NCBI GenBank assembly: GCA_947493955.1
Contig: CANLSQ010000002.1
Location: 642,568-706,567, forward strand
DNA: 64,000 bases
Direction: 5' to 3'
DNA from: an uncultured Sphingomonadaceae bacterium
Lineage (GTDB): Bacteria; Pseudomonadota; Alphaproteobacteria; Sphingomonadales; Sphingomonadaceae
Shown: positions 56,207 to 64,000 of the stretch, in pieces
Layout: every line of letters begins with the position of its first letter
Numbering within the stretch: position 1 is the first letter of the stretch
The notes under the pieces: generated by a model
Seen by the model: only the letters and a program-made list of their open reading frames with translations
The model's database searches: none
What the model was told of the DNA's origin: nothing
Made by a program: the position numbers and the translations under genes

Positions 56207-56283
56207 GTGCTCCGCACTTGATGGGGAGCTCAGGTTAGACAGGCGTGACAGCCACCCTAGGCTCCGCATCAAGTGCGGAGCAC
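56207..56283. repeat. 17-base inverted repeat in the gap between the two adaptor genes
   Basis: GTGCTCCGCACTTGATG (56207-56223) and its exact reverse complement (56267-56283), separated by 43 bases. The right arm also contains its own short hairpin (CTCCGCA-TCAAG-TGCGGAG, 56262-56280). It lies in the only gap of more than 20 bases inside the export gene cluster. It may be a REP/MITE-like intergenic element or an mRNA stability structure. Confidence 0.6.
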
Positions 56284-56330
56284 CAAATTTGGAAGTGAGA
56301 GCATGAAAATGCTGAAAGACAGGAAAGCCG

Positions 56331-57725
56331 ATGGCCGCCAGCCCTCCTGATTCTGATCCCGCACCTATTGCAATATTGCCCGTAGCCGCCGGGGGAACAC
56401 CCTTGTCGGGCGATGCCAATATGCTCGCCAGCCTGTTGCAATTTGAGGCCGAGATACGCCGCCAGCCGGGCGTGGCGGAACTGCATTATCATGTCGCCAA
56501 TGAAATGCGCCGTATCCTGCCTTATGAGCAGATGTTCATCGCGCGCCAGCCGCGCATCGGTGATGATTTTCATATCGTCTGTGCATCCAGTATATCATCG
56601 GTCGATCGCAATGCGCCGCTGATTCAGGCGATGGAAAAGCTGATCGCGAAACTGGCCAAAGATAATGGTCTGGACCGGCCGCATGATTTCACCGTCGGCG
56701 CGATGAGCGATGATCCGGCGCTGGTTGAATATCCTTATGGGGAATGCCGCTGGCAACCTTTGCTCGACGGCGAGGAAAAGGTCTTTGGCGCACTGTTGGT
56801 CATGCGGGAGGCGCCATTTCGCGAAGGCGAAGGCTATCGGCTGACACGGCTGTCGGAAACCGTTTCGCATAGCTGGCGGGCGCTGACCGGAGACAAGCCG
56901 GTCAAACGCATCGGCCGTTTTGGCCGCAAGGAGAAAATCGGCATATTGGTCGCGCTGTTGGTGATCGCGCTCTTCCCGGTTCGCATGACCGCATTGGCCC
57001 CTGTCGAAGTTGTTGCCGCGCGTCCGTTCATGGTTGCGGCCCCGTTTTCCGGTGTCATTTCCCGCATCCATGTGGCCCCCAATGCCGCGGTTGAGGAAGG
57101 CGCTTTGCTGGTCTCTTTTGATGATGTGAAATTGTCCAACGAACTGCAGCTGGCCCAAGAGAAGTTGGCCGTGGCCAAGGCACGGGTCGACCGGTCCACC
57201 AGCACCGCCTTTGGCAAGGACGACGAAACCCGTGAAATCGCGACCCTGCGCGCCGAATATGAACTGGCCGAGGCGGACTATAATTTCGCCAATGATGTTA
57301 TGGGGCTATCGCAGATAAAGGCCCCCCGAGCCGGGATGGCGATTTATAGCGACCGCCGGGACTGGGAAGGACGCGCGGTCAATGTCGGCGATCCGATCTT
57401 GCAGGTCGCCGATCCTGGCCAGATCGCGCTGCGCATTGATCTGCCCGCGGCCGAGCAGATGGCGCTGGAACGCGGATCGCGCGTGAAAGTCTGGCTCGAT
57501 GCGCAACCGCTCTGGGCGATTGAAGGCAAGGTGGAACATGCCAGCTATCAGGCGCGGCAGACGGCGGAAGGCATATTGGCTTTCGCCGTGACGGCCAAGC
57601 CGACGTCGGGCAATCCGCGCATCGGCTCGCGCGGCACGGCCAAGCTTTATGGCGAGTGGGTGCCGCTGATCTATTCGCTGCTCAGGCGCCCGATTGCGAG
57701 CTTCAGACAAACTATCGGCCTATGA
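56331..57725 (+). CDS. Membrane adaptor with cytoplasmic GAF-like domain and HlyD domain
   Basis: 464 residues. The N-terminal 200 residues are cytoplasmic and GAF-like (HYHVANEMRRILPYEQMFIAR, FGALLVMREAPFREGEGYRLTRLSETVSHSWRAL). One membrane helix lies at about 202-222 (KIGILVALLVIALFPV). The periplasmic part is a HlyD domain (VMVAAPFSG-type lipoyl half VAAPFSGVISRIHVAPNA, coiled coil, IKAPRAGMAIY, barrel LRIDLPAAEQMAL). It has AGGAAA six bases ahead of the ATG and overlaps the M50 gene by four bases (ATGA). Confidence 0.82.
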   Translation: MAASPPDSDPAPIAILPVAAGGTPLSGDANMLASLLQFEAEIRRQPGVAELHYHVANEMRRILPYEQMFIARQPRIGDDFHIVCASSISSVDRNAPLIQAMEKLIAKLAKDNGLDRPHDFTVGAMSDDPALVEYPYGECRWQPLLDGEEKVFGALLVMREAPFREGEGYRLTRLSETVSHSWRALTGDKPVKRIGRFGRKEKIGILVALLVIALFPVRMTALAPVEVVAARPFMVAAPFSGVISRIHVAPNAAVEEGALLVSFDDVKLSNELQLAQEKLAVAKARVDRSTSTAFGKDDETREIATLRAEYELAEADYNFANDVMGLSQIKAPRAGMAIYSDRRDWEGRAVNVGDPILQVADPGQIALRIDLPAAEQMALERGSRVKVWLDAQPLWAIEGKVEHASYQARQTAEGILAFAVTAKPTSGNPRIGSRGTAKLYGEWVPLIYSLLRRPIASFRQTIGL

Positions 57726-59872
57726 CCGCTGCTGCGCCTGTCGAACCGGAACGGCCCCTGTTGCCGCCACTGCGGCAGGAGCTCCGGATTGAGCCGGGCG
57801 CAGCCCTGGTTACCGGCGCGCCAAGCTGGACGCTGTTTGACCCGGTGCGGCATCTGTTCTTTCAACTGGGCCGGGTCGAATATCGCATCCTCTCCCGTTG
57901 GGCATCCGGGGATCTGGCCAAGGTCAATGATGATCTGGTCGCTGAAGGTCTGGACGAGGAAGAAATCAACACCGCCTTTGGCCAGGTGGTAGACTTTTCC
58001 CTCTCCAACAGCCTCACCGTCACGCCGATGGGTGACACGGTCGCAAGTTTCACGGAGCAGCGGGAAACCGCCAAAAAGGCGTGGTGGAAATGGACTCTGG
58101 ACAATTATCTTTTCATCCGCATCCCGATCGTCAAACCGGCGGCTTTTCTGGAACGGACAATCGACAAGGTCGCACCGCTCTGGTCTTTTCCGGCGCTGAC
58201 CTTCTTTGCCTTGCTGGCGCTGACCGGGCTGTTTCTTGTGTCACGCCAATGGGACAGTTTTCTCGCATCCTTCCTCTATTTCTTCAGCTGGCAGGGCCTG
58301 ATCGCCTATGGGATCGGCCTGTTTGTGATCAAGATTCTCCATGAGCTGGGCCATGCCTATACCGCCACCCGCTTTGGTTGCCGGGTGCCGAGCATGGGTG
58401 TCAGCTTTCTAGTGATGATGCCTGTCCTTTATACCGATACATCCGGCGCGTGGCGGCTGACCTCGCGCAAGCAGCGGTTGATGATCGATTGTGCCGGCGT
58501 CACGGTCGAGTTGATGATTGCGGGTCTTGCAACCATGGCCTGGGTGTTGTTGCCCGACGGCATGCTGCGCAGCGTTGCCTTCATTCTCGCCACGACCAGC
58601 TGGGTGATGAGCCTTGCGATCAACCTCAATCCGTTCATGCGCTTTGATGGCTATTATGTGCTGTCCGACTGGCTTGGCGTACCCAATCTGCAACCGCGCG
58701 CTTTTGCCCTCGGACGCTGGCGGCTGCGCGAGATGCTGTTCGCGCTTGGTGATGAGGCACCCGAACAGGTGCCGGACCGATTGCGCCGCGGGATGATTGT
58801 CTATGCGTGGATGACGTGGATCTACCGCCTGTTCCTGTTCATCGGCATCGCGCTACTGGTCTACACGCTGTTTTTCAAGCTGCTCGGGGTGATCCTGTTC
58901 GTTGTTGAAATTGCCGTTTTCATTGCCCGCCCCGTGCTGTCGGAATTCAAGGTCTGGGCGAGCATGAAAGACCGGATATTGGCAACATCGCGGACGCGAT
59001 TGCTACTGATTGGCGGCGGCCTAACGTTATTGCTCTGCCTGTTACCGCTTGACCGGCATATCAGCGCGCCTGCCGTGCTGACTCCGATAGGGGCTTCTCC
59101 GATTGTCGCGGGTGATCCGGGCCGGGTTGAAAACCTGTTTGTCGAAAATGGTGACAGGGTAGCGGCGGGCGCGCCGTTGATTCAGCTGTCCGCGCCGGAG
59201 CTGGAGCAGTCGATTGCCGCCACGAAGGTCAGAATCGCCAATCTGCAGCTGCAATTTGGTCGTGGAGCAGCCGACGATATCGATCTGTCCAACCGCATGG
59301 TGCTGGAACGCGAACTCAAGCAGGAACAGGATCAACTCAGCGGTCTGGAACTGCGCAGTGAGCGTCTCATCTTGCGCGCGCCGATCGCCGGGATTGTCAC
59401 CGACCTGTCGCCGGATATTCACAGCGGCCGCTGGCTCGGCGGGGCGGAAGCCATTGCCTATGTCGTCACATCCGATGACTATGATATTCAGGCCTATGTT
59501 AGCGAAGACGATATCTGGCGCATTTCCAAAGACGCGCGTGGCCGCTTTGTTCCGGATGATCCGGTGCAAGCATCCCGGGCGGCCAAGCTGGTCGAAAAAT
59601 CAACAAACGCGGTTGAAAGGATCGATCAACCGATATTGGCCTCCGTCAATGGCGGTCCTATCGCTTCGGACAAAGACGAGAATATCTTGCGGCCGCGCAC
59701 GGCGCTTTACCGCGTGCGCCTGATTGCCTCGAAAAAGGCGTATAAAGATGGTGAGGCCTTGCAGCTAACCCCGGGCAGCGTTGAAATTGCTGCGACCGGT
59801 CGATCGGTCGCGGGCGGCTTGCTCGATAAAGTGACACGGCTGTTCCGAAGCGAGGCCTCCCTGACCAACTGA
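57722..59872 (+). CDS. M50 (site-2 protease type) membrane metallopeptidase fused to a HlyD-like domain
   Basis: 716 residues. The N-terminal 100 residues resemble a PqqD-like winged helix (PSWTLFDPVRHLFFQLGRVE, YRILSRWASGD). The M50 core has the zinc motif HELGH (207-211) and the second metal motif NPFMRFDGYY with Asp309. Further membrane helices follow (LFLFIGIALLVYTLFF, GVILFVVEIAVFIAR), and a last helix near LLLIGGGLTLLLCLL leads to a periplasmic lipoyl/HlyD domain (SPIVAGDPGRVENLFVENGD, RAPIAGIVTDLSPDIHSGRW). It fits the 'putative peptide zinc metalloprotease' class. ATG overlaps the upstream stop. No ABC transporter is nearby. Confidence 0.88.
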   Translation: MTAAAPVEPERPLLPPLRQELRIEPGAALVTGAPSWTLFDPVRHLFFQLGRVEYRILSRWASGDLAKVNDDLVAEGLDEEEINTAFGQVVDFSLSNSLTVTPMGDTVASFTEQRETAKKAWWKWTLDNYLFIRIPIVKPAAFLERTIDKVAPLWSFPALTFFALLALTGLFLVSRQWDSFLASFLYFFSWQGLIAYGIGLFVIKILHELGHAYTATRFGCRVPSMGVSFLVMMPVLYTDTSGAWRLTSRKQRLMIDCAGVTVELMIAGLATMAWVLLPDGMLRSVAFILATTSWVMSLAINLNPFMRFDGYYVLSDWLGVPNLQPRAFALGRWRLREMLFALGDEAPEQVPDRLRRGMIVYAWMTWIYRLFLFIGIALLVYTLFFKLLGVILFVVEIAVFIARPVLSEFKVWASMKDRILATSRTRLLLIGGGLTLLLCLLPLDRHISAPAVLTPIGASPIVAGDPGRVENLFVENGDRVAAGAPLIQLSAPELEQSIAATKVRIANLQLQFGRGAADDIDLSNRMVLERELKQEQDQLSGLELRSERLILRAPIAGIVTDLSPDIHSGRWLGGAEAIAYVVTSDDYDIQAYVSEDDIWRISKDARGRFVPDDPVQASRAAKLVEKSTNAVERIDQPILASVNGGPIASDKDENILRPRTALYRVRLIASKKAYKDGEALQLTPGSVEIAATGRSVAGGLLDKVTRLFRSEASLTN

Positions 59873-59900
59873 CCGGATAACGCACGGCGCTTCCCATTGC

Positions 59901-59954
59901 TTAACCGATTCGCTTCTTTAACCAATCTGATTTATGCTTGTCTCAACAAGAATC
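59901..59954. promoter_or_regulatory. CtrA half-sites and GANTC sites upstream of the WS/DGAT gene
   Basis: TTAACC occurs at 59901 and 59918 (13-base spacing rather than 7), with GATTC at 59907 and GAATC at 59950. Suggestive only; no full CtrA box. Confidence 0.3.
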
Positions 59955-59969
59955 ACGAGGGGGAAGTCC

Positions 59970-61505
59970 ATGGAACAATTAGGCGCGCTTGATGCGATGT
60001 TTGCCTATACGGAGACACGCAATACGCCGATGCATATCGGCCAGCTGCTTATCTATGATCCCTCCACCGCTCCCGGCGGAAAGGTCGGGTTCAAGGACAT
60101 ATTGCGCTATATTGAAGGCCGGCTGGATGGCGCGCGGATATTCCGTCAGAAACTGGTGCGAGTGCCGCTCGATCTGGACCATCCTTACTGGATTGAGGAT
60201 GATAATTTCGATCTGGAATATCATGTCCGTCACATTGCCTTGCCGCAGCCGGGCGACTGGCGGCAGCTTTGTATTCAGGCAGCACGGATTTATGCGCGGC
60301 CTTTGGACATGGATCGCCCGCTTTGGGAATTCACCGTCATCGAAGGTCTCGACAATGTTGAGGGCATTCCCAAAGGCAGCTTCGCCCTGGTGCACAAATT
60401 TCACCATGCGGCGGTGGACGGGCAATCCGGGCTGCAAATGACTTTGGCGTTGCATGACCTTGATGCCAAAATGAAGCCGCGCAAATGGGACAAAAAATGG
60501 CGGCCAGAAGCAAAGCCAAATGATCTCGGCCTGCTGATGCGGGCACAGGTGAACAATATCGCCAACCCGGTGCGCGGTCTGCAAACGCTAGGCAAGCTGC
60601 TGCCAGTTCCCAAACGGATGTTTGATTTCGCGAGAGAGAATAAACAGCAAAAGGATGCCGCAACCGGCATTCCCAAGACCCGCTTTGGTGAACGGCTGAC
60701 CCCGCACCGGGTGTTTGATGGCAAGATATTCCCGCTCAGTGATATCAAGGCCATTCGTACCGCCTTTCCCGGCGTGACAGTGAATGACGTGATGCTGACC
60801 GTGGTTGGTGGAACCATGCGCGCCTATCTCGAAAGCAAGGGCGAGCTGCCGGATAATACATTAAAAGCGGGTGCGCCAATTTCGGTGCGCGATGACAACG
60901 GTGAAGCGGCTGGCGGGAACCAGGTATCGATGATGACAGTCGGTCTCGGTACCCATATTGCCGACGCTGCAAAACGACTGGAATTCGTGGCGAAGGAAAC
61001 AAACCGTTCCAAGGATATGGTCGAAGCCGTTGGTGCACGGACCTTGATGGAGCTAAGCGGTGCAATGCCAGCGGGCCTGACGGCTGCGGCTACCAAACTG
61101 GCCGCACGCATGGGTCTGGGGCAGACCGTTGCGCCTCAAATGAATACGGTCGTCACCAATGTACCGGGACCACCGGTTTCGATGTATTTTGCCGGGGCCG
61201 AGCTGAAACGCAGCTTTGGAATGGGATTGCCGACCGATGGTATGGGTGTTTTCCATATCGTGACAAGTTATCACGGAGAGGTCATGCTGACGATTACAGC
61301 GGACCGTGAGATGCTGCCGGATCCGGCAGTCTATGTTGATTTTGCTGAGAAGAGCTTCAAGGCTTTGTTGGCGGCGGCGAAGAAAGCGGGTGCGGCAGCA
61401 GCCAAAAAACCCAAAGCGAAAAAGGCTACGGCAAAAAAACCCAAAAAGCGTCTGACTTCGCGTGCCGCTACGGCAGGCAAGGGTCGCAGGAAAACCGCCA
61501 AATAA
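59970..61505 (+). CDS. WS/DGAT acyltransferase (wax ester synthase/diacylglycerol acyltransferase)
   Basis: 511 residues. The catalytic HHxxxDG motif is HHAAVDG (145-151). Other family blocks: FRQKLVRVPLDLDHPYWIED, TVNDVMLTVVGGTMRAYL and TVVTNVPGPPVSMYFAGAEL. The C-terminus (from about 464) is an unusual Lys/Ala-rich tail (KAGAAAAKKPKAKKATAKK and so on). It makes neutral lipids from acyl-CoA. The start at 59970 follows GAGGGGGAAG, rather than the earlier ATG at 59934. Confidence 0.9.
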   Translation: MEQLGALDAMFAYTETRNTPMHIGQLLIYDPSTAPGGKVGFKDILRYIEGRLDGARIFRQKLVRVPLDLDHPYWIEDDNFDLEYHVRHIALPQPGDWRQLCIQAARIYARPLDMDRPLWEFTVIEGLDNVEGIPKGSFALVHKFHHAAVDGQSGLQMTLALHDLDAKMKPRKWDKKWRPEAKPNDLGLLMRAQVNNIANPVRGLQTLGKLLPVPKRMFDFARENKQQKDAATGIPKTRFGERLTPHRVFDGKIFPLSDIKAIRTAFPGVTVNDVMLTVVGGTMRAYLESKGELPDNTLKAGAPISVRDDNGEAAGGNQVSMMTVGLGTHIADAAKRLEFVAKETNRSKDMVEAVGARTLMELSGAMPAGLTAAATKLAARMGLGQTVAPQMNTVVTNVPGPPVSMYFAGAELKRSFGMGLPTDGMGVFHIVTSYHGEVMLTITADREMLPDPAVYVDFAEKSFKALLAAAKKAGAAAAKKPKAKKATAKKPKKRLTSRAATAGKGRRKTAK

Positions 61506-61619
61506 TCGCTCGATATCTGGGACGTGAATCTGCACGCCTTCGCTTGACTCACCGGATGGGATTGCGCATCCATCGGCGCGATTAATTCATCCCAATGGAC
61601 AGCAAGAGGCGAAAATCCC

Positions 61620-62534
61620 ATGAGCACAGTAGAATTTAATGACCGCGTAGCCATTGTCACCGGCGCCGGTGCCGGGCTTGGCAAGCAGCATGCCATGGAA
61701 TTGGCGCGGCGCGGTGTGAAGGTTGTCGTCAATGATTTCGGCGGCGCGCGTGACGGCACTGGCGGTTCTGCGACAGTGGCCGAGCAGGTGGTTGCAGAGA
61801 TCGAAGCCGAGGGCGGCGAAGCGATGGCGGCCGGGTGCAGCGTTACCGATATGCCCGCGGTTGAAAAAATGGTCGCCGATGCGATCGCCAAATGGGGCCA
61901 TGTCGATATTCTCGTCAACAATGCCGGCGTGCTGCGCGACAAGAGCTTTCACAAAATGGGCATGGATGATTTCCAGTTTGTGATGGATGTGCATCTCACC
62001 GGAAGCGCCAATTGCACCAAGGCGGTCTGGGACCATATGCGCGAGCGTCAATATGGCCGCATCGTCATGACCACGTCTTCCACGGGTCTTTACGGCAATT
62101 TCGGTCAGGTCAACTATGGTGCCGCGAAACTCGCTTTGGTCGGCATGATGAACAGCCTGCATCAGGAAGGCGCGGGCAAGGGTATTCACACCAACTGTAT
62201 CTCTCCGGTCGCCGCCACCCGCATGACCGAAGACATCATGCCGGAAGAAGCCTTGAAACTGCTGGTTCCCGAAGCGGTGACGCCGGCGGTGGTCTATCTG
62301 TGCAGCGATGGCGCGCCATCCAAGACGATATTGACGGCCGGTGCCGGCGGTTTCGCAGCCGCAAAAATCCTCGAGACCGAGGGTATCTGGCTTCCCGAAG
62401 CTGATCGAAACGCTGAAGCCATTGCCGCAAATATCGACCAGATACTCGATGAAACCGGGATGCAGGAATATGCCAATGGCGGAGGCCAGGGCGGTAAATT
62501 CTTCCGCCGGATGCAGGAAGTCATGAAGGGTTAA
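61620..62534 (+). CDS. Short-chain dehydrogenase, MFE-2-like 3-hydroxyacyl-CoA dehydrogenase
   Basis: 304 residues. Rossmann motif VAIVTGAGAGLGKQHAMEL, NDFGGARDGTGGS (an insertion typical of the MFE-2 dehydrogenase subfamily), VDILVNNAGVLRDKSF, catalytic serine in TTSSTGLYGNFGQ and YGAAK (Tyr/Lys). It is followed 26 bases later by a MaoC hydratase, so the pair likely performs two steps of beta-oxidation or acyl-CoA modification. The 114-base gap to the WS/DGAT gene shows nothing distinct. Confidence 0.88.
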   Translation: MSTVEFNDRVAIVTGAGAGLGKQHAMELARRGVKVVVNDFGGARDGTGGSATVAEQVVAEIEAEGGEAMAAGCSVTDMPAVEKMVADAIAKWGHVDILVNNAGVLRDKSFHKMGMDDFQFVMDVHLTGSANCTKAVWDHMRERQYGRIVMTTSSTGLYGNFGQVNYGAAKLALVGMMNSLHQEGAGKGIHTNCISPVAATRMTEDIMPEEALKLLVPEAVTPAVVYLCSDGAPSKTILTAGAGGFAAAKILETEGIWLPEADRNAEAIAANIDQILDETGMQEYANGGGQGGKFFRRMQEVMKG

Positions 62535-62560
62535 AAGGCCCCCCAATCAGGAGAAAGAAT

Positions 62561-63019
62561 ATGCCAGTAATTAATGCAAGCGAACTTGACGACTGGAAAG
62601 GCAAGGAAGTCGGCGTGTCCGAATGGTTTGAAGCCAGTCAGGACCGGATCAACAAATTTGCCGATTGCACCGAAGATCATCAGTTCATCCATATTGACGA
62701 GGAAAAAGCAAAAGCCACGCCTTTTGGTGGTACCATCGCTCACGGCTTGCTGACGCTCTCGCTGTTGCCAGCCATGTCCTATGGCTGCACCTTGGGCCTC
62801 GAAGGCACGGTCATGGGCATCAACTATGGCTATGACAAAGTCCGCTTCCTCAACCCCGTCCGCGCCGGATCAAAAGTCCGCGCGCGCCATGTACTGGTTG
62901 ATGCGGTCGAAAAACAACCAGGCCGCTGGCTGATGACTTACGATGTCACGGTAGAAATTGACGGCATCGAAACCCCAGCCTTGATCGCCCGTTCGTTGGC
63001 GATGATTGTGGTGGGTTAG
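62561..63019 (+). CDS. MaoC family dehydratase ((R)-enoyl-CoA hydratase-like)
   Basis: 152 residues, a hot-dog fold. The hydratase motif is seen in DRINKFADCTEDHQFIHIDE (catalytic Asp/His) and FGGTIAHGLLTLSLLP; later INYGYDKVRFLNPVRAGSKV. AGGAGA precedes the ATG. It should hydrate trans-2-enoyl-CoA, matching the SDR upstream. Confidence 0.92.
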   Translation: MPVINASELDDWKGKEVGVSEWFEASQDRINKFADCTEDHQFIHIDEEKAKATPFGGTIAHGLLTLSLLPAMSYGCTLGLEGTVMGINYGYDKVRFLNPVRAGSKVRARHVLVDAVEKQPGRWLMTYDVTVEIDGIETPALIARSLAMIVVG

Positions 63020-63044
63020 AGGCAGCAGTCTATTGTTTCATGAA

Positions 63045-63075
63045 GGGCTCCGGATTGGTTCCGGGGCCCTTTTTT
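63045..63075 (+). terminator. Intrinsic terminator after the MaoC gene
   Basis: GGGCTCCGGA (63045-63054), five-base loop, TCCGGGGCCC (63060-63069; one G-U pair), then six T (63070-63075). It is the clearest rho-independent terminator in the window and closes the SDR-MaoC transcript. Confidence 0.88.
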
Positions 63076-63196
63076 GATAGCTGTGTCTATTCTGGGGACG
63101 ATAGCAGATACATTGTTTGCAAGCTGGCGTCTCACATTCTATCTATCACCCAGATATATGGACAGACCGGGCATTCTTTGAAGGAGTAGTACCGAT

Positions 63197-64000
63197 ATGA
63201 TTTTTACCCGTCGTCAGTTTGGAGCAACCATGCTCGGTGCGGCCTTCGTTGGCCTTGCAACGCGTGCCTATGCGAACCTGCCTTTCACAGGAAAGAATGA
63301 AGTTGCCGGATATGGTGAGTTGCTTCCTGATCCGGGCCGTCTGCTCGATCTTCCGGAAGGCTTTTCTTACAAAGTGATTTCCCGGCTGGGCAATCTGATG
63401 AGTGATGGAATGGTTGTGCCAAATGCTGCAGATGGAATGGGTTGCATCGACATGGGGGATGGCAAGGTTGCCCTCATCCGCAATCACGAATTGGACCACC
63501 GGCAATTGCGTGAAGGCCCTTTTCGCAGCAAGGTCGGTGAGGATTTTAAGGCCTATGACCGGTTGAGCAACGAATCAAAAATGCCCATTCCTGGCGGTAC
63601 TACCACGCTGATCTATGATATGAAAAAGGGTGTGGTTGTTGATGAATATCTTAGCCTGGCGGGTACGGTTCGTAACTGTTCGGGCGGGATCACCCCCTGG
63701 GGTAGTTGGCTGACTTGTGAAGAAAGCGCACTGGAAGCGGGTGAAGGTGTTGATAAAAATCACGGTTATATTTTTGAAGTTCCGGCGGATCACAAAGGTC
63801 TTGTCGACCCCGTACCGTTGAAAGCCATGGGCTGCTTCGTCCATGAAGCCGTCTGCATCGATCCGCGTACAGGTATTGCCTATATGACCGAAGATCGCGG
63901 TGACAGCCTCTTCTATCGTTTCATACCCCATGTAAAAGGCAAGCTGGCCGAAGGCGGCATTCTTCAGGCGCTTGCACTCAAAGGCATTTCAGACACGCGT
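63197..64000 (+). CDS. PhoX-family (DUF839) secreted protein, truncated by window end
   Basis: The frame is open to the right edge, so only about 268 residues are seen. The N-terminus is MIFTRRQFGATMLGAAFVG with a twin arginine (TRRQF) and hydrophobic stretch ending AYA, so it is probably a Tat substrate. The following text matches PhoX/DUF839: LDLPEGFSYKVISRLG, DGKVALIRNHELD, RNCSGGITPWGSWLTCEES, GCFVHEAVCIDPRTG and YMTEDRGDSLFYRFIP. PhoX proteins are calcium/iron alkaline phosphatases, but many DUF839 members are untested. GGAG lies about ten bases upstream of the ATG. Confidence 0.85.
   Translation, partial: MIFTRRQFGATMLGAAFVGLATRAYANLPFTGKNEVAGYGELLPDPGRLLDLPEGFSYKVISRLGNLMSDGMVVPNAADGMGCIDMGDGKVALIRNHELDHRQLREGPFRSKVGEDFKAYDRLSNESKMPIPGGTTTLIYDMKKGVVVDEYLSLAGTVRNCSGGITPWGSWLTCEESALEAGEGVDKNHGYIFEVPADHKGLVDPVPLKAMGCFVHEAVCIDPRTGIAYMTEDRGDSLFYRFIPHVKGKLAEGGILQALALKGISDTR

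Noticed and set aside
39281-57725. Standard RTX type I secretion system
   Set aside because: TolC and HlyD relatives are present, but there is no ABC ATPase gene and the giant protein lacks RTX nonapeptides.

Overview
The window looks like chromosome of a sphingomonad-type alphaproteobacterium (order Sphingomonadales). The evidence is the alphaproteobacterial order mltA-smr, the chain nadD-rsfS-rlmH-envC-ctpA, the set engB-yidC-yidD-rnpA-rpmH, a bactofilin/M23 peptidase pair, an FzlA-like glutathione transferase-fold protein, and an exact CtrA box lying among GANTC (CcrM) sites. The genus cannot be fixed from sequence alone. Most of the window is ordinary housekeeping DNA with short gaps and many start/stop overlaps. 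No insertion sequence, prophage or CRISPR array was seen.

Layout. 1-6.8 kb: end of mltA, smr, then leftward dapE, a GST, engB, yidC, yidD, rnpA, rpmH and a small PGPGW-type membrane protein. 7-11.2 kb: a secreted ClpP/crotonase-like protein, yifB/comM, and an overlapping bactofilin-M23 peptidase pair. A control region at 11.2-11.45 kb carries a CtrA box, five GANTC sites and a perfect palindrome. 11.45-19.1 kb: rightward proA, a small membrane protein, nadD, rsfS, rlmH, envC-like, ctpA-like, dsbB, coq7 and a secreted protein. 19.1-25.8 kb: leftward lysC, a nitronate monooxygenase, two PH-domain membrane proteins, a DUF885 protein and a small secreted protein. 25.9-38.4 kb: ubiG, an acetyltransferase, an fzlA-like gene, small genes, gltB and gltD separated by a methionine-rich secreted protein, uppP and an NDUFA9-like dehydrogenase. 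A tRNA-Leu(CAG) follows at 38.66 kb.

The most remarkable part is 39.28-59.87 kb. A single 14.4-kb gene encodes a 4815-residue surface or secreted protein. It has an LEPR/FDGAA N-terminal motif, a DUF4347 domain with a His/Cys pair, and about 25 tandem-95 (cadherin-like) plus 15 He_PIG-like modules. Directly behind it, in the same direction, are a lipoprotein TolC-type outer-membrane channel, a HlyD-type adaptor, a second HlyD-type adaptor with a GAF-like cytoplasmic domain, and a polytopic M50 metalloprotease fused to a C-terminal HlyD-like domain. No ABC ATPase is present, and the giant protein has no RTX nonapeptides. I read the cluster as a dedicated export/processing system in which an intramembrane metalloprotease occupies the place an ABC transporter has in type I secretion. 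This is an inference from gene content.

The window ends with a WS/DGAT acyltransferase, an MFE-2-like short-chain dehydrogenase and a MaoC hydratase (lipid metabolism), a clear terminator, and the start of a Tat-type PhoX-family gene cut by the window edge.
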